From contig NZ_MCUW01000089.1 in assembly GCF_002873335.1 (NCBI RefSeq), positions 186,001-250,000 of the forward strand: a DNA stretch of 64,000 nt, given 5' to 3'. Within the stretch, counting starts at the first letter, position 1; the number at the start of each line of letters is the position of its first letter. The position numbers were made by a program, and so were the translations under genes. The notes under the pieces are model-generated. The model saw only the letters and a program-made list of their open reading frames with translations, did no database searches and had not been told where the DNA came from. The stretch comes from Vibrio sp. 10N.286.49.B1. Lineage in GTDB: Bacteria > Pseudomonadota > Gammaproteobacteria > Enterobacterales > Vibrionaceae. Shown here piece by piece: positions 17,377 through 24,958 of this stretch.

Positions 17377-18153
17377 TTAAAACATTACCTGTCCACCAGT
17401 AATATTGATGGATTGTCCTGTGCAATATTTAGCACCTTCACTTGCATAGAATTTCAATACATTCAGGACATCATCATAACCACAACCTGCTTTAAGTGGG
17501 ACTTTATCGATATAGTGGTCCATTACTTTATCTTCCGGTAATCCTAATTTCTTTGCATATTGCGGAATTAGACTCTGGAACATAGGAGACTGCAACAGGT
17601 TACCCAGCATTAGACTGTTCACAGTAATATTGTCATCTGCCAAGTCCAAGGCGATGGACTGCGTAAGCCCTATACCTGCAAATTTTGCAGAGCTATAACC
17701 CGCGTTATGCTTACTTCCAACTTTACCCGATTTGCTGTTGATTTGAAGAATTCGCCCCCCCCTACCTTGCTCAACCATATATCGAGCAGCTTCTCTGGCG
17801 CATAAGAAATAGCCATTCAAATTGACATTGACATTAAAATTGAAGTCATCGAGCGAAAAGTCCGTCACCTTTGCCGCTTTTGCTACACCTGCGCTGTAAA
17901 CCAATACATCTATACTACCGAATTGGTCATTAATTGCTTTGAACGCTTTCTCAACACTACCTTCATCAGTGGCATCAACTGCGACTCCGAATGCGTTTGT
18001 TTGCCCAGACATAGTGCAGATATGATCAGCTACTCTCACTGCATTTTGACCATTGAGGTCAGCAACACCAACATTGTACCCTTCTAGTGCTAATCCTTCA
18101 CAAAGGTACTCACCAAGCGTTTGACCGCCACCAATTACAACTGCTGTTCTCAT
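17377..18153 (-). CDS. srlD: Sorbitol-6-phosphate 2-dehydrogenase
   Basis: A 258-residue short-chain dehydrogenase, about the length of E. coli SrlD. It has the nucleotide-binding segment VVIGGGQTLGEYL, catalytic Tyr153 and Lys157 in NAGYSSAKFAG and Ser142 upstream. It oxidises sorbitol 6-phosphate to fructose 6-phosphate with NAD+, the first catabolic step after PTS uptake. The ATG at 18153 is chosen because GGAGA lies 8 nt upstream and the protein then begins MRTAVVIGGG; an upstream in-frame start would overlap the gap to srlB. Only the second PTS set has a linked dehydrogenase. Confidence 0.9.
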   Translation of the reverse strand: MRTAVVIGGGQTLGEYLCEGLALEGYNVGVADLNGQNAVRVADHICTMSGQTNAFGVAVDATDEGSVEKAFKAINDQFGSIDVLVYSAGVAKAAKVTDFSLDDFNFNVNVNLNGYFLCAREAARYMVEQGRGGRILQINSKSGKVGSKHNAGYSSAKFAGIGLTQSIALDLADDNITVNSLMLGNLLQSPMFQSLIPQYAKKLGLPEDKVMDHYIDKVPLKAGCGYDDVLNVLKFYASEGAKYCTGQSINITGGQVMF

Positions 18154-18206
18154 AACAAACTCTCCAAAAAGGGCGAGGCTTGAAAGGTTCAAACCTCAAA
18201 TATTAA

Positions 18207-18563
18207 TTAATTAAATGAAATCGTTGAGCCAACATGTAACGATTGAGGCTGCAGACCATCTAGGTGCAAACTTCCAACAAAATCGGCCTCATTGGCGGCA
18301 TCAAAACGTAAAGTAATATGACCTAAGTTACCTAAATTTTGGTTAACAGCATCGCCAACAGCGGTAATCGGATATTGTGTATCATTGATAACAACGCTCC
18401 CCCCGACGTTAATGACACCTTTAAGCTGATCATGACTGTGAACAAAACAGTATTCAGCAGCATCGGCAGGCACTGACTCATTAAATAGAATCAGCATGTC
18501 ATCACTCAAAGCCTCTATTGCAGACTCACCTACTTTAATAATTTGTATATCGTATAAGCTCAT
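18207..18563 (-). CDS. srlB: Glucitol/sorbitol PTS EIIA component, copy 2
   Basis: A 118-residue EIIA-Gut protein with the phospho-acceptor histidine in EYCFVHSHDQ and the motif NLGNLGHITLRFD. It sits between srlE copy 2 and srlD, the enteric order. It is closer to E. coli SrlB (EALSDDMLILF, YPITAVGDAV) than copy 1 is, which suggests that this set is the original sorbitol system. Confidence 0.9.
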   Translation of the reverse strand: MSLYDIQIIKVGESAIEALSDDMLILFNESVPADAAEYCFVHSHDQLKGVINVGGSVVINDTQYPITAVGDAVNQNLGNLGHITLRFDAANEADFVGSLHLDGLQPQSLHVGSTISFN

Positions 18564-18572
18564 GATGTGCGC

Positions 18573-19598
18573 CTAGTTATAGATGAACATTGAAGCAAAC
18601 CAAGCAAGTAATACTGTTGGTGCGCCAGTTAAGAATCGACTGTATAAAACCGATGGGACACCGACTCGCACAGTTTCAGGTTTCGCTTCTGCCAAGCCCA
18701 ACCCGACAGGAATGAAATCACAGGCTGCTTGTGCGTTAATAGCGAATAAAGCTGGTAGCGCTAAATGTGGCGGAATATTTCCTAACCCTATTTGCGTGCC
18801 AATCAGCACTCCAATGACTTGAGCAATCACTGCGCCAGGGCCTAAGAAAGGTGACAAAAATGGGAATGAACAGATTAATGCCAATGTAATCAGCCCCACT
18901 GGATTAGTCGCGAGCGGCACTAGCACATGTGCAATACTATCTCCAATCCCACTGGCTAAGATGACCCCGATTAACATGGAAACAAATGCCATGAATGGGA
19001 TAATTGTTGATATTACGGTATCAATGGTATCCCGGCCGGCTTGGAAAAATGTCGCCATGACATTTCCCATACCCATACCAATCCGAGCTAATAAGCTGTC
19101 TGACTGTTCCGTCAATTTTTTATTTGTATCGATGTACCCGCCACCTGTAAGAGAAGCATTACCATTGGCATCAACAGATATGTCTCCCACTATTTGATGA
19201 GGTGCCGCCTTCGCGGTAGACGCTACAGTTTCAGTTTGATTGGCAAAGCTGACACAGTCGACATCCACACTCGACACATAATTACTTTCATTAATATATT
19301 TTGCCATCACGCCAGACTTACCCGTCGGCATGACATTCAAGGTTGGAATATTATTTTTTGGATACAAACCGCACCGCATTGAACCGCCACAGTCGATAAC
19401 AGCACATGCCATGTCCTCGTAATCACACCCCTCAGCAAAACCATCTACCGCTTCTAGACCTGTCAATTCAACCAATTTGTCAACCAACGCAGGGCGAGTC
19501 CCTCCCACCATGTACATGATTTTTTTGTTACTAGGGAAATTAATTAGTAATTCACTACCCCAACCGCCTTTACCTGCTTTCACTCTAAGTGTTGTCAT
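18573..19598 (-). CDS. srlE: Glucitol/sorbitol PTS EIIB (EIIBC) component, copy 2
   Basis: A 341-residue EIIB-Gut protein. It has the N-terminal [11 protein letters not shown], the cysteine region [15 protein letters not shown] (Cys70, Cys76), and a C-terminal membrane domain nearly identical in layout to copy 1. It differs by a 13-residue longer linker around residues 125-155 that is rich in alanine and glycine ([13 protein letters not shown]). The ribosome-binding site AGGAGA precedes the ATG. It works with SrlA and SrlB of the same set. Confidence 0.9.
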   Translation of the reverse strand: MTTLRVKAGKGGWGSELLINFPSNKKIMYMVGGTRPALVDKLVELTGLEAVDGFAEGCDYEDMACAVIDCGGSMRCGLYPKNNIPTLNVMPTGKSGVMAKYINESNYVSSVDVDCVSFANQTETVASTAKAAPHQIVGDISVDANGNASLTGGGYIDTNKKLTEQSDSLLARIGMGMGNVMATFFQAGRDTIDTVISTIIPFMAFVSMLIGVILASGIGDSIAHVLVPLATNPVGLITLALICSFPFLSPFLGPGAVIAQVIGVLIGTQIGLGNIPPHLALPALFAINAQAACDFIPVGLGLAEAKPETVRVGVPSVLYSRFLTGAPTVLLAWFASMFIYN

Positions 19599-19613
19599 TG
19601 TGGTATCTCCTAA

Positions 19614-20162
19614 TTAACCAAATTTAACTTCACGCTCTAACGAAATGCCTTGTTGCTTCTCAACCATCATGGTCGTGAAATCAGTCACCCAACCTCTAAA
19701 GAAATTAGACACAGCCCCAACAACTAGATACGCCACAGCTAACGGTGCAAGAGGCAGCCCTAACGTTGTGAGGCCGCTAGCTATACCTAAGTAGACGAAC
19801 AACTCACCCGGATTGACGTGAGGAAAGAGTCCATTCATTGAGTGGCAAGAATATGAGCCGGCAGCGTAGTAGCTTGGCTTATAACGCTCTGGTAGAAATT
19901 TGCCTAATGACAACGTCATCGGATTACAAAAAATGAAAGTTCCAACCACTGGGAGTATTAAGTAGCGTGACACCGGGTTGCTTGCGCATCGGCTCGCTAG
20001 TTTCTCAACGCGATGTTCCCCGACAAAAGCAATCAACGCGTTCATCGCACATAACAAAGCAATAAGTAACGGAAGAATACCGGTCATCATACCGAGCATG
20101 ACTTCTCCGCCTTTTTGAAATAACCCTATAAACCATTCAGCTAAAAATATTATTGTGTCCAT
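19614..20162 (-). CDS. srlA: Glucitol/sorbitol PTS EIIC component, copy 2
   Basis: A 182-residue EIIC-Gut membrane protein with [20 protein letters not shown] and [20 protein letters not shown]. The ATG at 20162 has AAGGTG 6 nt upstream and is preferred over the in-frame GTG at 20171 that lies inside that ribosome-binding site. It is the first gene of the main srl operon; the operator candidate at 20207-20235 begins 45 bp upstream. Confidence 0.9.
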   Translation of the reverse strand: MDTIIFLAEWFIGLFQKGGEVMLGMMTGILPLLIALLCAMNALIAFVGEHRVEKLASRCASNPVSRYLILPVVGTFIFCNPMTLSLGKFLPERYKPSYYAAGSYSCHSMNGLFPHVNPGELFVYLGIASGLTTLGLPLAPLAVAYLVVGAVSNFFRGWVTDFTTMMVEKQQGISLEREVKFG

Positions 20163-20206
20163 CTGTTTCACCTTGTTGTTATTTGATGGACTGATTATGC
20201 AAGATG

Positions 20207-20235
20207 ACTTTCAAAATAAAAGCGATCGCTTTCAC
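20207..20235. promoter_or_regulatory. Operator candidate for srl set 2
   Basis: ACTTTCAAAATA is followed by the perfect palindrome AAAGCGATCGCTTT (20219-20232). It matches the element at 15903-15930 at 23 of 28 aligned positions, and the core differs only by one compensating C/T-G/A pair, as expected of a selected protein-binding site. Confidence 0.68.
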
Positions 20236-20412
20236 AATTTTCAATTCAAAAATAACAATCAGGATAAAAAGAAAGTAATGAAAGAAATGCGGAAATAAAT
20301 CGCGACAGACCAAACAAGAATATAATCTTATTAAACAATAAGATAAGAGATGAGATTTAAATTAGAAGCCAGCAAGGCAAAATATCACACCATACTGAGC
20401 AATTTGACAGTA

Positions 20413-20428
20413 TGTGACCCTCGTCAAA
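20413..20428. promoter_or_regulatory. CRP-like site between srl and gutQ
   Basis: TGTGA-CCCTCG-TCAAA matches the CRP consensus TGTGA-N6-TCACA in one full half and three of five bases of the other. Carbon-catabolite control of srl genes by CRP is known in enteric bacteria. Confidence 0.4.
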
Positions 20429-20530
20429 CAACAACAATCACGATCACAAAAAAAGAAATGAAAGCAACTATTTTCATTTTGATAATTATATCGTAAAGTA
20501 AAGAGACAGAAAGGATTGGGAGGAACGAGA

Positions 20531-21508
20531 ATGCATCAACCGTATGACAATGAAGAAATATGTAGAACAGCAACCACAATTATTGAGAGAGAAATAAAAC
20601 ATGCATCTCAATTAATTGGTGGCATAAACGATAACTTCGCCAATGCATGCCACAGTATTGCAGGATGCAAAGGTAAAGTGATTATCTCAGGTATTGGTAA
20701 ATCCGGGCATATAGGCAAGAAGATTGCCGCAACACTCGCTTCAACGGGGACCCCCTCTTTCTTTGTGCATCTCGCCGAGGCCTTACATGGTGATCTGGGG
20801 ATGATCGAGAAGTCAGACATTGTTATTTTCATTTCAAACTCTGGCCAGGCTAACGAACTCAAAACCATTCTGCCATTGTTGGCAATAAAAATGATAACGA
20901 CCATTGCTATCACATGCCGAACCGATAGTTACCTCTCACAAGAATCAACATTTACCTTGCCAATTGCAATTGAAGAAGAAGCTTGCCCGCTTGGGTTGGC
21001 CCCCAGTTCCAGCGCCGTTAACACTCTCATATTAGGCGACGCGTTAGCTCTCACAGTAATGACAATGAAAGGATTTGGAAAAGCGGACTTTGCTCGCTCT
21101 CACCCCGCAGGAACACTAGGCGCTCAGTTGTTAACACAAATCAAACAGCTCCTCAAAGAAACACACCGATTAGCCTATTGTAAAGCAGAGACCTCTCTGA
21201 TGGAGGCGGTACACATCATGTGCAAAACAGGTCTGGGTTTAATCGCTGTCGTCGACGGTGAACATGTTATTGGTGTCTTTACGGATGGTGATTTACGTCG
21301 TTCATTAAACGACAAAGTGTCATTAGATAACGGTATTGGCACTGTCATGACTCGTCAATTTCATAGCTTAAATGAAAATGACCTCTGTAGTAACGCGACG
21401 CACACAATGAATCACCACACTATTTCGGCGCTTCCTGTGACAAACAATGCGGGGAAATATGTTGGGGTCATCAACCTCAGTACTATTCATGAAGCGGGTA
21501 TTTATTAG
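20531..21508 (+). CDS. gutQ: GutQ/KdsD-type arabinose-5-phosphate isomerase
   Basis: A 325-residue protein with an N-terminal SIS sugar-isomerase domain (GIGKSGHIGKKIAATLASTG, FISNSGQANELKTILP, SHPAGTLGAQL) and two C-terminal CBS domains (MEAVHIMCKTGLGLIAVVDG; VMTRQFHSL). It interconverts ribulose 5-phosphate and arabinose 5-phosphate. The ATG at 20531 is chosen because GGGAGGA precedes it. In E. coli gutQ closes the srl operon; here it is divergent from the operon and heads a two-gene unit with a hexitol phosphatase, sharing the srl control region. Confidence 0.85.
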   Translation: MHQPYDNEEICRTATTIIEREIKHASQLIGGINDNFANACHSIAGCKGKVIISGIGKSGHIGKKIAATLASTGTPSFFVHLAEALHGDLGMIEKSDIVIFISNSGQANELKTILPLLAIKMITTIAITCRTDSYLSQESTFTLPIAIEEEACPLGLAPSSSAVNTLILGDALALTVMTMKGFGKADFARSHPAGTLGAQLLTQIKQLLKETHRLAYCKAETSLMEAVHIMCKTGLGLIAVVDGEHVIGVFTDGDLRRSLNDKVSLDNGIGTVMTRQFHSLNENDLCSNATHTMNHHTISALPVTNNAGKYVGVINLSTIHEAGIY

Positions 21509-21536
21509 ATTTTTTATAATTAAAACAGGAGGGTAT

Positions 21537-22187
21537 ATGTTTCAAAAAACACTTTTTATCTTTGATATGGATGGTGTGCTAATTGAGTCGGAGCCGTTTT
21601 GGAGAGAAGCGCAGATAGAAGTATTACGTCATTACGATGTGACTATTTCCGCTGAAGATTGCATTTGCTATACGATGGGAAAACGTATCGATGATATTGC
21701 TAGATTGTGGATTAAGCGTTTCAATCTACCCGTCACAGAAGAGTGCTTAAGGTCTAAAATTATCGAAAAAGCCGAAAGTTTGATACGCCAATTCGGGACC
21801 ATAAAGCCTGGCATAAATGAACTCATCACTCAACTGCAACACCAACGCTATAGAATTGCGCTCGCTACGTCTTCTAGTCAAGCTATCATCGATGCCGTGA
21901 TACACCGACTCAAGCTTGACAATATCTTCGAACTCGCACTTAGTGCCGACGACGTGCCATTAGGTAAGCCTGCACCTGATGTTTATGACGAAGTATGTCG
22001 ACGCCTAAATGTAGAACCAACAAAAGCGATCGCGTTAGAAGACAGCCTCACGGGAGTCCGATCTGCACTAGCCGCAGGTATCACAACGATTGCTATACCA
22101 GAATTCCACAGCATCGAGTTCCACATCGCTGATTATTGTGTCTCAAATATCAACGAAGTATTCGTTTTATTGCAAAACGATCATTAA
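21537..22187 (+). CDS. HAD-family hexitol/sugar phosphatase (HxpB/YniC-like)
   Basis: A 216-residue HAD hydrolase of subfamily IA. The nucleophile motif is Asp10-Met-Asp12 (FDMDGVLIESEPFWREAQ), with ATSSS as motif II, GKPAPDVY as motif III and LEDSLTGVRSALAAG as motif IV. The opening is typical of the E. coli HxpB/YniC group, which dephosphorylates 2-deoxyglucose 6-phosphate and hexitol phosphates. Next to sorbitol genes it may relieve sorbitol-phosphate stress. The ATG at 21537 follows AGGAGG at ideal spacing. A beta-phosphoglucomutase is less likely because no other such genes are present. Confidence 0.82.
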   Translation: MFQKTLFIFDMDGVLIESEPFWREAQIEVLRHYDVTISAEDCICYTMGKRIDDIARLWIKRFNLPVTEECLRSKIIEKAESLIRQFGTIKPGINELITQLQHQRYRIALATSSSQAIIDAVIHRLKLDNIFELALSADDVPLGKPAPDVYDEVCRRLNVEPTKAIALEDSLTGVRSALAAGITTIAIPEFHSIEFHIADYCVSNINEVFVLLQNDH

Positions 22188-22190
22188 CTA

Positions 22191-22226
22191 TTAACAAACA
22201 GCTCAACAATTTGGGCTGTTTGTTAA
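22191..22226. terminator. Bidirectional terminator
   Basis: A perfect 12-bp stem TTAACAAACAGC/GCTGTTTGTTAA with a 12-nt loop lies 3 bp after the phosphatase stop. It separates two convergent genes, and the stem's own T-rich arm supplies the tail. Confidence 0.7.
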
Positions 22227-22255
22227 ACCACGTTGATTACATTGATGTCCATACG

Positions 22256-23581
22256 CTAACGCATCTTAAACGCTTCCTGATGAAAGCGGTTCGCTGGCAA
22301 CCCAGCCTCCACCAGTCCAGATTTTAGCGAATCACCAAAGGTCTCTGGACCACAAAAACTGACCTCAAACGACTCTGATTTGAATGATTCTAGGACTTGA
22401 GTACTGTCTAAGAATTCTCCGCTTTCGGCATCTACCACATGCAATTCCACGAAGGATAGGTGGCGAAGTAACATTATTATCTCATTGTTAAAAAAGGCTT
22501 CTTTCTTCGACTGTACACAGTAAAATAAATGTATTTTATTGATGCGGCTGACTTGATCGTTTGATTGCGCTTTTAGCCAGTACAATCGCGAGATAAATGG
22601 CACGATACCAATACCAGCACCTACCCATATTTGGTGCATCGATTGAGGCACTTGAAAGTAGCCATATCCTCCTTCAACTGTCACACCTTGCTCTGCCGCT
22701 AACGTGTTAACCAAGTCGTGGGTATAATCGCCTAAGTTCTTGATTCCGAATTCAATGCGTAGGGTACTAGGGTCATAATTTAAAATAGAAAAAGGATGAG
22801 GCGATTCCCCATCATGGAAATTCAAATAGGCAAATTGCCCTTCTCTATACAGAATGCCCGAAGTTAATTGAATTGTTATACGGATGGCGTCGTTGTGATT
22901 CAATTCTCTAGCCTGAGACGAAAACGGCTTTACTTCTACTACGGTACCATCAGCTTTATTCTTGCGCCCAATTCGACCAGTCAGCGACAACCAAGACCCC
23001 ACTCCCCCAGCTAAGCAAAGGGCAATAATCGTCATGTTTTGTGGGATCGCCACCAGCGTCCAATCAAGCAGCAAGAGTGTGTGAAAAATCCCTGCAACCA
23101 TCAAGGCTCCCCCTAACTTATGAGTGAACTTGAATTTTTTATAGCTAATCGCTTGTACTAAGCTAATCACACTAAAGATAAGCAACACGTAAAAGGCCAG
23201 TTCACCCACCTGCTCCGCAATTGGCCGCCATTGAATCCCTTCGACAATGGCTCTAGGCCCTCGATGGGGACGCTCAATCATACCGGCACCGACCATCCAT
23301 TTGGCAGACTGAACCGTCAACCAATGCAATAGCAGTGCTACCGCCGCACCAATGCCTAGCTTTTTGTGTAATTTATAACCTTGGTCGAGGCCATTAACCA
23401 TTTTTTCTACCCAACGAAACCGGGCAACCAGCAAGACAGCTACACTCATATACGCCAGCCCCAACAGACCAGTAAGCATAATGAGCTGGTGACGCCATAC
23501 AAAAAATTCACCTAACTTATCCCATTGAATCAATAGATTGGGTAGCCAAAGCAAGGTCAATAATACGGTAAGTCTCAACAT
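22256..23581 (-). CDS. Ferric-reductase-like membrane flavoprotein with FAD/NAD(P)H domain
   Basis: 441 residues. Five to six N-terminal membrane segments make a ferric-reductase-like heme domain (histidines in LHKKLGIGAAVALLLHWL and FTHKLGGALMVAGIFHTLL). A cytoplasmic ferredoxin-reductase module follows, with the FAD motif HPFSILNYDPS near residue 265 and the NAD(P) motif GAGIGIVPFISRL near 322. Such proteins move electrons from NAD(P)H across the membrane, to ferric iron or another acceptor. The gene is single, convergent with the phosphatase and backed onto the RND pump promoter. The true acceptor is unknown. Confidence 0.82.
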   Translation of the reverse strand: MLRLTVLLTLLWLPNLLIQWDKLGEFFVWRHQLIMLTGLLGLAYMSVAVLLVARFRWVEKMVNGLDQGYKLHKKLGIGAAVALLLHWLTVQSAKWMVGAGMIERPHRGPRAIVEGIQWRPIAEQVGELAFYVLLIFSVISLVQAISYKKFKFTHKLGGALMVAGIFHTLLLLDWTLVAIPQNMTIIALCLAGGVGSWLSLTGRIGRKNKADGTVVEVKPFSSQARELNHNDAIRITIQLTSGILYREGQFAYLNFHDGESPHPFSILNYDPSTLRIEFGIKNLGDYTHDLVNTLAAEQGVTVEGGYGYFQVPQSMHQIWVGAGIGIVPFISRLYWLKAQSNDQVSRINKIHLFYCVQSKKEAFFNNEIIMLLRHLSFVELHVVDAESGEFLDSTQVLESFKSESFEVSFCGPETFGDSLKSGLVEAGLPANRFHQEAFKMR

Positions 23582-23651
23582 GGGAGCCTCTTTCGATTAA
23601 TAAAAATATCCATTCAATAGGATACGCCCAATAATCCACACAAAAAGTAGG

Positions 23652-23713
23652 TTTACACAGCTTTAATCTGATTTACATTTGTTTACAAACAGCGTTAACC
23701 CCTTCTTAACCCC
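23652..23713 (+). promoter_or_regulatory. Phased direct repeats before the RND pump
   Basis: TTTACA occurs at 23652, 23672 and 23682, at 20- and 10-bp spacing, and TTAACCCC-type repeats occur at 23695 and 23706. Repeats on one face of the helix are the usual binding pattern for OmpR/PhoB-family response regulators, and such a regulator is encoded downstream of the pump. Confidence 0.55.
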
Positions 23714-23768
23714 CCCTATTGTTATCTTACCCGTCATTGCTATGTCGCTACTTTTTGAAGGTCACCTT

Positions 23769-24941
23769 ATGTTCTCATCTACTGTACTTAAACGCGGTGT
23801 TAGTCTGCTTCTTCCTTTCGTTTTACTTGGTTGCAATGCCCAGGCAGAACCAGAACAAAAAGCCGTTGAATCGGTCCACGTTGATACGCTCACATTATCG
23901 TCATCGACCTTGCGATTAACCAAAGAATTACCAGGGCGAATTACCGCATTTAAGCAAGCCGAGGTGAGACCTCAAGTGTCAGGCATCGTCATTGAGCGTT
24001 TATTTGAGGAAGGCAGCTACGTCAACAGTGGTGATTTACTGTACCAAATTGACTCGACCAGCTATCAAGCCACGGTGAACAGCGCAAAAGCCCAACTTGA
24101 TAAAGCGATTGCCAATGAAAATACGACACAAAAAGCGGCGGTACGATACAGCGAACTGCTCAAGAAAAATCTAACCAGCCAAGTACTTTCTGACGAAGCG
24201 ACCTCCGCTTATCAGCAAGCTGTCGCGGAGGTTGCGATTCGCCAAGCGGATCTTGATAACGCCAATATTGAGCTGTCCTATACTCAGGTGAAGGCGCCCA
24301 TATCTGGAAAAATCGGTATTTCTCAGGTTTCTGAGGGCTCTTTAGTGACGTCTGGGCAATCTGCGTATTTGACGACGATTATTCAGTCAGATCATGTTTA
24401 CGTGGATATGCAGCAGTCATCACTCTCGCTGTACAAGATACAACAAGAATTTATCGGACAAGAACACGGTGACATTGACGTTCCTGTTTCGGTGACTTTA
24501 GAAGATGGGACGCAATATGGAGAGATTGGTTACTTAGCGTTTTCTGATGCACACGTTGATGACTCGACAGGAAGCGTAACACTGCGAGCGGTTATACCAA
24601 ACTCAAATCATGCGTTGTTATCTGGGATGTTCGTGCGAGCGACGATCTCAATGCCCGTAGAAAAAGACTATTTGGTGGTACCACAATCGACGGTAGTACG
24701 CAGCCAGTCAGGTGAACCTTCAGTATTTGTTGTCGATGAAACTGGTTTAACTGAAAAAAAATCGGTGGTTTTAGGTAATGAAATTGGTAATGGTTGGGTC
24801 GTAGAAGAAGGACTTGTTGCGGGTGACAAAGTCGTGGTGTCTAACCTTATTAGAGTCAAAAACAATCAAAGCGTTATCATCGATACAGACACCGATGTGA
24901 ACGGCGACATTATCTATACCGCTAGTGTTTCGACCCATTAA
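23769..24941 (+). CDS. RND efflux periplasmic adaptor lipoprotein
   Basis: A 390-residue membrane-fusion protein. The signal peptide ends in a lipobox (VLLGC, Cys22), followed by the barrel-sandwich halves (AEVRPQVSGIVIERLFEEGS; YTQVKAPISGKIGISQV), a coiled-coil hairpin between them (about 100-170) and a beta-barrel/membrane-proximal end. It links the inner-membrane pump to an outer-membrane channel such as TolC; no channel gene is present. The ATG at 23769 is chosen because GAAGG stands upstream and it gives a proper lipoprotein signal. It is 17 nt before the pump gene. Confidence 0.92.
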   Translation: MFSSTVLKRGVSLLLPFVLLGCNAQAEPEQKAVESVHVDTLTLSSSTLRLTKELPGRITAFKQAEVRPQVSGIVIERLFEEGSYVNSGDLLYQIDSTSYQATVNSAKAQLDKAIANENTTQKAAVRYSELLKKNLTSQVLSDEATSAYQQAVAEVAIRQADLDNANIELSYTQVKAPISGKIGISQVSEGSLVTSGQSAYLTTIIQSDHVYVDMQQSSLSLYKIQQEFIGQEHGDIDVPVSVTLEDGTQYGEIGYLAFSDAHVDDSTGSVTLRAVIPNSNHALLSGMFVRATISMPVEKDYLVVPQSTVVRSQSGEPSVFVVDETGLTEKKSVVLGNEIGNGWVVEEGLVAGDKVVVSNLIRVKNNQSVIIDTDTDVNGDIIYTASVSTH

Positions 24942-24958
24942 TTTAATAGGATTTCTTC

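Larger units (their letters stand above)
20163..20530. promoter_or_regulatory. Divergent control region between srlA copy 2 and gutQ
   Basis: A purine-rich stretch of 368 bases without a gene. It holds the srl operator near its left end, a CRP-like site near 20413 and, close to gutQ, further GAAATGAAAGC-type half-sites that resemble the operator arm. The promoters themselves cannot be placed with certainty. Confidence 0.5.
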
